Below are positions 60,706-64,000 of a stretch of DNA of 64,000 nucleotides, in pieces. The notes under the pieces are model-generated. The model saw nothing but the letters and a program-made list of their open reading frames with translations, was not told the DNA's origin and ran no database searches. Location of the stretch: contig JAFEFC010000016.1 in the NCBI GenBank assembly GCA_018240785.1, positions 121,699 to 185,698 of the forward strand, written 5' to 3'. Origin of the DNA: Pseudomonadota bacterium (lineage in GTDB: Bacteria; Pseudomonadota; Gammaproteobacteria; Burkholderiales; Rhodocyclaceae). Made by a program: the position numbers and the translations under genes. Within the stretch, counting starts at the first letter, position 1, and each line of letters opens with the position of its first letter.

Positions 60706-61485
60706 ATGAACACCGCCGCCGTCGCGGCCTCCACCGCCTCCGCCAGCCGCACGGCCAGCCCCGCGCTGCTGCGCGGCTGGCGCTACGTGCGCCTCGCCTC
60801 GCATGTTGTCGAAGGCGCGCTCACCGTTGCGCTCGTGTATCCCTTCAGCGCCGAACCGGCCCACCGCCGCCTGCGCCAACGCTGGTCGCAGCGTCTGCTG
60901 CGCATTCTGGGCATCCGGCTGCAGGCCGAAGGGGTCGCGATCGAGCCCGGCTGCATGCTGGTCGCCAACCACATCTCCTGGGTCGACATCTTCGTGATCA
61001 ACGCGCTCGCGCCCTCTTCCTTCGTGTCGAAGGCAGAAGTGCGCAACTGGCCCATCATCGGCTGGCTCGCGGCGAGGAACGGCACCATCTTCCTGCGCCG
61101 CGGCAGCCGCGGCCACGCGAAGATCATCAACGACGAGACCGCCGCCCTGCTCGACGCCGGGCGCAACGTCGCGATCTTCCCGGAAGGCACCACCACCGAC
61201 GGCAGCCACGTGCTGAACTTCCACGCCGCGCTGCTGCAGCCGGCGATCGCGGCAGGTCACGCGGTGCAGCCGGTCGCCCTGTCCTACCACGCGCCGGACG
61301 GCAGCTTCAGCCGCGCGGCAGCCTACGACGGCGACCTCAGCCTGGGCCAGTGCATCGCCAGCATCATCGCCGAACGTGAAAGCATCGCCCGCGTGCAGGC
61401 AGCCACGCCCCTTGCCACCGGCCCGCATACCGACCGCCGCAGCCTGGCGCGTGAGGCGCGCGAGATCATCCTGGCGCGGCTGTAG
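60706..61485 (+). CDS. OlsA/PlsC-like 1-acylglycerol-3-phosphate O-acyltransferase
   Basis: A 259-aa PlsC-family enzyme with the HX4D motif as NHISWVD and the substrate motif FPEGTTTDG, plus SKAEVRNWPIIGWLA. An Ala/Ser-rich N-terminus and a membrane-associated helix come first. Pairing with the OlsB-like gene suggests it acylates lyso-ornithine lipid (OlsA); a general lysophosphatidate acyltransferase is the alternative. Confidence 0.88.
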   Translation: MNTAAVAASTASASRTASPALLRGWRYVRLASHVVEGALTVALVYPFSAEPAHRRLRQRWSQRLLRILGIRLQAEGVAIEPGCMLVANHISWVDIFVINALAPSSFVSKAEVRNWPIIGWLAARNGTIFLRRGSRGHAKIINDETAALLDAGRNVAIFPEGTTTDGSHVLNFHAALLQPAIAAGHAVQPVALSYHAPDGSFSRAAAYDGDLSLGQCIASIIAERESIARVQAATPLATGPHTDRRSLAREAREIILARL

Positions 61486-61502
61486 GGCTCAGGCTGCAGG
61501 GC

Positions 61503-62300
61503 TCAGCCCGGCACCTGGATCACTTCTCCATCCTCCAGCCTCACCGCCGTCAGCTTGCCGCCCCACACCGCGCCGGAATCGAGCGCAATGAGCCCCGGCG
61601 CACGATAAAACCCAAGCGCCGACCAGTGCCCGCAGACGATGGTGTGGGTGCGGTTGAAGCGGTCCGGCGCGAGAAACCACGGCATCGTCCCCGGCGGCGC
61701 CTTGTCGGGCGGGCCTTTCGCGCGCAGCGCCATGCGCCCGTCGGCGGTGCAGAAGCGCATCCGCGTCATCGCGTTCACCACCACGCGCAGCCGTTCCCAA
61801 CCCTTCAGATCGTCGGACCAGCGGTCGGGCTTGTTGCCGGCGAGGTTCAGCAGGAACTCCTTCGCCTGCGGCCCGCGCAGCACTGCGGCCACCTCGTCGG
61901 CCAGCGTTTGCGCGCGCGCCACCGTCCAGCCCGGCAGCAGCCCGGCGTGGACGAGCACGTAGTCGCCTTCCACATGCATCAGGGGCCGGCACGACAGCCA
62001 CTGCAGCAGTTCATCGCGGTCCGGCGCCTCCAGCACCTGGTACAGCGTGTCGTCGTCCTCGCGCCGCTGATAGCCGGCCGCCACCATCAGCAGATACAGG
62101 TCATGGTTGCCCAGCACCACCGTCGCCGCGCTGCCCAGGTCGCGCAGCACGCGCAGCACCTGCAGGGACTGCGGCCCGCGATTGACGAGATCGCCCGCGA
62201 TCCACAGCCGATCCTTCAGCGGATCGAACGCCACCCGCTCCAGCAGCCGCTGCAGCGCCGGATAACAGCCCTGGATGTCGCCGATTGCGTAGGTGGCCAT
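61503..62300 (-). CDS. apaH: Symmetrical bis(5'-nucleosyl)-tetraphosphatase
   Basis: A 265-aa ApaH that cleaves Ap4A and also removes Np4 caps from RNA. Metallophosphatase motifs are in order: AIGDIQGCYPAL, AGDLVNRGPQSL, LGNHDLYLL, VHAGLLPGW and CGHWSALGFY. Length and ends are standard. It is convergent with the olsA-like gene, only 17 bases apart. Confidence 0.97.
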   Translation of the reverse strand: MATYAIGDIQGCYPALQRLLERVAFDPLKDRLWIAGDLVNRGPQSLQVLRVLRDLGSAATVVLGNHDLYLLMVAAGYQRREDDDTLYQVLEAPDRDELLQWLSCRPLMHVEGDYVLVHAGLLPGWTVARAQTLADEVAAVLRGPQAKEFLLNLAGNKPDRWSDDLKGWERLRVVVNAMTRMRFCTADGRMALRAKGPPDKAPPGTMPWFLAPDRFNRTHTIVCGHWSALGFYRAPGLIALDSGAVWGGKLTAVRLEDGEVIQVPG

Positions 62301-62373
62301 GGGAAAGAGATGGAAAGGGTCGAACCGCTCCCGGCAACGCCGGGCGGCGAGGAAGTGGCCGATATTCTAAAGC

Positions 62374-62392
62374 CCTTGCGCGCTGCGCAAGG
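62374..62392 (+). other. Small hairpin between apaH and the CBS gene
   Basis: CCTTGCGC GCT GCGCAAGG is a perfect 8-bp stem in the 181-bp divergent gap. It could be an operator dyad; no T-run follows. Confidence 0.3.
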
Positions 62393-62481
62393 CATTCCGA
62401 TCCGCCGCCAACAAACCGTCATGCCGGCGTCTATATTGGAAGTTGAATGCATACATCGTTGACCACACGGAGACATCCACC

Positions 62482-62901
62482 ATGACGAACCGCTGCCTGG
62501 CCTTCATCATCAAGAACCAGGACCCGCTGACGCTGCCACCCGATGCCAGCGTGCAGCACGCCTGCCAGTGCATGTGGGAGCGTCGCGTCGGCGCCGTGCT
62601 GGTGACCGACGGCGAACGCCTGGTGGGCATCTTCACCGGCCGCGATGCGGTGCGCGCCCTCGCCGAAGGCCAGCCACCGGCCGCCACGCCGCTGTCCGCC
62701 GTCATGACGGCCAAACCCGACACCATCGCGCCCGAGTCCACCGCCATCGAGGCGCTGCGCCGCATGGCGGACTGCGGCTATCGCCACCTGCCCATCGTCG
62801 ATGCCGGCAAGGTCATGGGCATCGTGTCGCGCGGCGATTTCAAGGGGCTGGAGCTGGACAGGCTGGAGGACGAAACCTGCCTGTGGGAGCGGATTGCCTG
62901 A
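62482..62901 (+). CDS. CBS-domain-pair protein
   Basis: A 139-aa protein consisting of two CBS domains (Bateman module). The first is around VQHACQCMWERRVGAVLVTDGERLVGIFTGRD and the second around AIEALRRMADCGYRHLPIVDAGKVMGIVSRGD. These domains bind adenosine nucleotides, and stand-alone pairs usually act as sensors for partner proteins. ATG 62482 has GGAG 10 bases upstream. The partner is unknown. Confidence 0.9.
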   Translation: MTNRCLAFIIKNQDPLTLPPDASVQHACQCMWERRVGAVLVTDGERLVGIFTGRDAVRALAEGQPPAATPLSAVMTAKPDTIAPESTAIEALRRMADCGYRHLPIVDAGKVMGIVSRGDFKGLELDRLEDETCLWERIA

Positions 62902-63045
62902 TCAGCCAGCCCCTTCGCTGCCCCACGCCGGTCCGCGCCCCGCGTCGCACGCCTTGCCAGGCGGCGGCGCGCGGCCTTGCCCCGTCCGCTTGCCGGAACA
63001 AGCGATCCGGCCTTTAATTGCGGTCTAGCAACGGAGATGGACAAC

Positions 63046-63639
63046 ATGGGCCTGGCATTGCGCGACCAGCGGCTTCACACCTACGCCGACTACCTCACCT
63101 GGCCGGAAGACGTTCGCTACGAACTGATCGACGGCGAAGCCTATCTGATGGACCCGGCTCCGACCCTGGACCATCAGGATGTAGCGGGCGAGATCTATTT
63201 CCAGCTTCGAACCCAACTGGAAGGCAGACCCTGCCGCCCCTACATCGCCCCGGTCGATGTCCGTCTTCCGCGCCACAACGAAAGCGACGCGGAAATCGAC
63301 ACCGTGGTCCAGCCCGACGTCCTCGTCGTATGCGACCCGGACAAGATCGACCGCCGCGGCGTGCGCGGTGCGCCCGACTGGCTGGTGGAAGTGCTCTCCC
63401 CCTCAACCGCCGCGCACGACCAGATCGTCAAGCGCCGCATCTATGAGCGCGCCGGCGTGCGCGAATACTGGCTGGTGCATCCCACCGAACGCACCGTCAC
63501 CATCTACACGCTCCAGCACGGCCAGTACGGCCGGCCCGACATCTTCGAACTGAAAGGCGAAACCCCGATCGCGACCCTGCCCGGTGTGGCCATCGCCTGG
63601 GACGCACTGGCGGCGCGGCTGCCGAAGCCGGAGTATTGA
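63046..63639 (+). CDS. Uma2 family (DUF820) nuclease-fold protein
   Basis: A 197-aa Uma2/DUF820 protein with a PD-(D/E)XK nuclease fold. Motifs are YELIDGEAYLMDPAP, the DAEIDTVVQPDVLVVCDPDKID strand pair, PDWLVEVLSPSTAAHDQIVKR (E and K of the active site) and REYWLVHP. Uma2 proteins are abundant in cyanobacteria and scattered elsewhere; the function is unproven. I use ATG 63046 (GGAG 9 bases upstream) rather than ATG 63037, which abuts the ribosome site. It lies next to mobile DNA. Confidence 0.85.
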   Translation: MGLALRDQRLHTYADYLTWPEDVRYELIDGEAYLMDPAPTLDHQDVAGEIYFQLRTQLEGRPCRPYIAPVDVRLPRHNESDAEIDTVVQPDVLVVCDPDKIDRRGVRGAPDWLVEVLSPSTAAHDQIVKRRIYERAGVREYWLVHPTERTVTIYTLQHGQYGRPDIFELKGETPIATLPGVAIAWDALAARLPKPEY

Positions 63640-63760
63640 CGATCGCTGCCCAGCGCCCGCGACCCAAAGAGTGCCCCCGCCAGACTCGCCGGATGTCCGT
63701 CCAGCACATCGCGAACTCGACCGATTGCCTGCCGCGGCAGGCCTCGTGGCCGTTCGGCCA
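63627..63760 (-). pseudogene. Possible remnant of an MNT-type nucleotidyltransferase gene
   Basis: One minus-strand frame reads IGRVRDVLDGHPASLAGALF followed by GSRALGSDRQYS. This resembles the helix plus LFGSRARG-x-xxxYSDxDL start of minimal nucleotidyltransferases, but the catalytic aspartates are missing and the frame then runs antisense through the Uma2 gene. It looks like a truncated N-terminal fragment beside the insertion sequence. Two adjacent perfect hairpins (63727-63742 and 63746-63761) lie at its upstream end. Confidence 0.35.
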
Positions 63761-63870
63761 CAATGCTCACTGGCGTGACAGGCGAACGCCACGAACAACG
63801 CGTGACAGATGCCGGTGATCCGCCCGGCGATCTCATCCGCCAGCTTCTCGTTATAAGACTGTAAGCGCTC

Positions 63871-64000
63871 CACGAACCCCATCCTTCCCCAGTTCGCTAC
63901 GCTGTGATCAATTGCTCAGCCTTGAGATTCCAGGGCAGGAGGGCCTCGAAGTGTTCGACAGTGGTCGCGGCGGGCAGCCCGCGCAGCGCATGGCGCAGCC
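63871..64000 (-). mobile_element. IS66-like insertion sequence, right-hand end only
   Basis: GTAAGCGCTCCACGAACCCC at 63871 begins with GTAAGCG, the conserved tip of IS66-family terminal inverted repeats. A transposase C-terminus reading outward lies just inside. The 8 bases before it (ATAAGACT, 63863-63870) would be the target duplication. The rest of the element is outside the window. Confidence 0.7.
63897..64000 (-). CDS. IS66-type transposase, C-terminal fragment
   Basis: The last 33 codons of an open frame entering from outside the window are visible, reading LRHALRGLPAATTVEHFEAL then LPWNLKAEQLITA and stop. The LLPWN-type ending matches the short C-terminal element of IS66 TnpC transposases. 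The partial nature reflects the window edge, not a mutation. Confidence 0.65.
   Translation of the reverse strand, partial: LRHALRGLPAATTVEHFEALLPWNLKAEQLITA

Overview
The window is about 64 kb of high-GC chromosome from a betaproteobacterium, most likely of the Rhodocyclales (Thauera/Azoarcus/Zoogloea type). That placement is an inference from gene content, GC-rich codon use and the order of housekeeping genes; no 16S gene is present. The window contains mostly conserved core genes, one clearly accessory locus at 14.5-24.1 kb, and a mobile-element edge at the right end.

Layout. 1-2.5 kb: the 3' half of an Mrp-type cation/H+ antiporter operon (mrpD partial, E, F, G). 2.5-4.7 kb: a Bax-inhibitor-1 family membrane protein, a ribosome-hibernation (HPF/RaiA) protein and a divergent NhaR-type LysR regulator. 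4.86-10.5 kb: tRNA-Leu(CAA), then queA-tgt-yajC-secD-secF (queuosine tRNA modification followed by Sec translocase accessories). 10.8-14.4 kb: a DUF2322 protein, purB, apaG and argJ, with two kinds of palindromic repeat between them. 24.2-28.7 kb: secA, dciA, a small membrane protein and lpxC. 28.9-45.7 kb: a complete dcw division and cell-wall cluster on the minus strand (mraZ-rsmH-ftsL-ftsI-murE-murF-mraY-murD-ftsW-murG-murC-ddl-ftsQ-ftsA-ftsZ), mostly with 4-base start/stop overlaps, with a visible promoter and a four-copy 10-bp MraZ operator. 46-53.5 kb: RNase P RNA, a lipoprotein, pyrC, rsmI, yraN, a diaA-like gene, a dolP-like gene, mpl, an unknown protein and a TlpA-like thioredoxin. 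53.8-57.8 kb: accB-accC-prmA and a zinc-ribbon/DUF3426 protein. 57.8-63.6 kb: a glycine-zipper lipoprotein, a PfkB kinase, a HIT protein, an ornithine-lipid pair (olsB-olsA-like), apaH, a CBS-domain protein and a Uma2 nuclease-fold protein. The window ends inside an IS66-like insertion sequence whose terminal repeat begins near 63871.

The most interesting part is 14.6-24.05 kb. Two paralogous secreted glycine-rich repeat proteins (626 and 625 aa) are followed by a small secreted protein, a periplasmic C39-family cysteine peptidase and a 286-aa secreted protein. Converging on these are an outer-membrane beta-barrel with an N-terminal coiled coil and a sigma-54 activator. The peptidase, 286-aa protein and barrel match the logic of the Pseudomonas Fap functional-amyloid system (FapD, FapE, FapF), but the putative cargo is a long Gly-rich protein unlike FapB/FapC. 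Three sites matching the sigma-54 -24/-12 consensus, with exact spacing, lie upstream of the two cargo genes and the activator, so the locus looks like a self-contained RpoN regulon. The cargo proteins and the 121-aa protein share a C-terminal module that also appears in looser form in the 286-aa protein, and the two smaller proteins carry double-glycine motifs of the kind C39 peptidases cut. I read this as a Fap-like surface-fibre or matrix-protein export system with glycine-rich cargo. The function is inferred, not shown.
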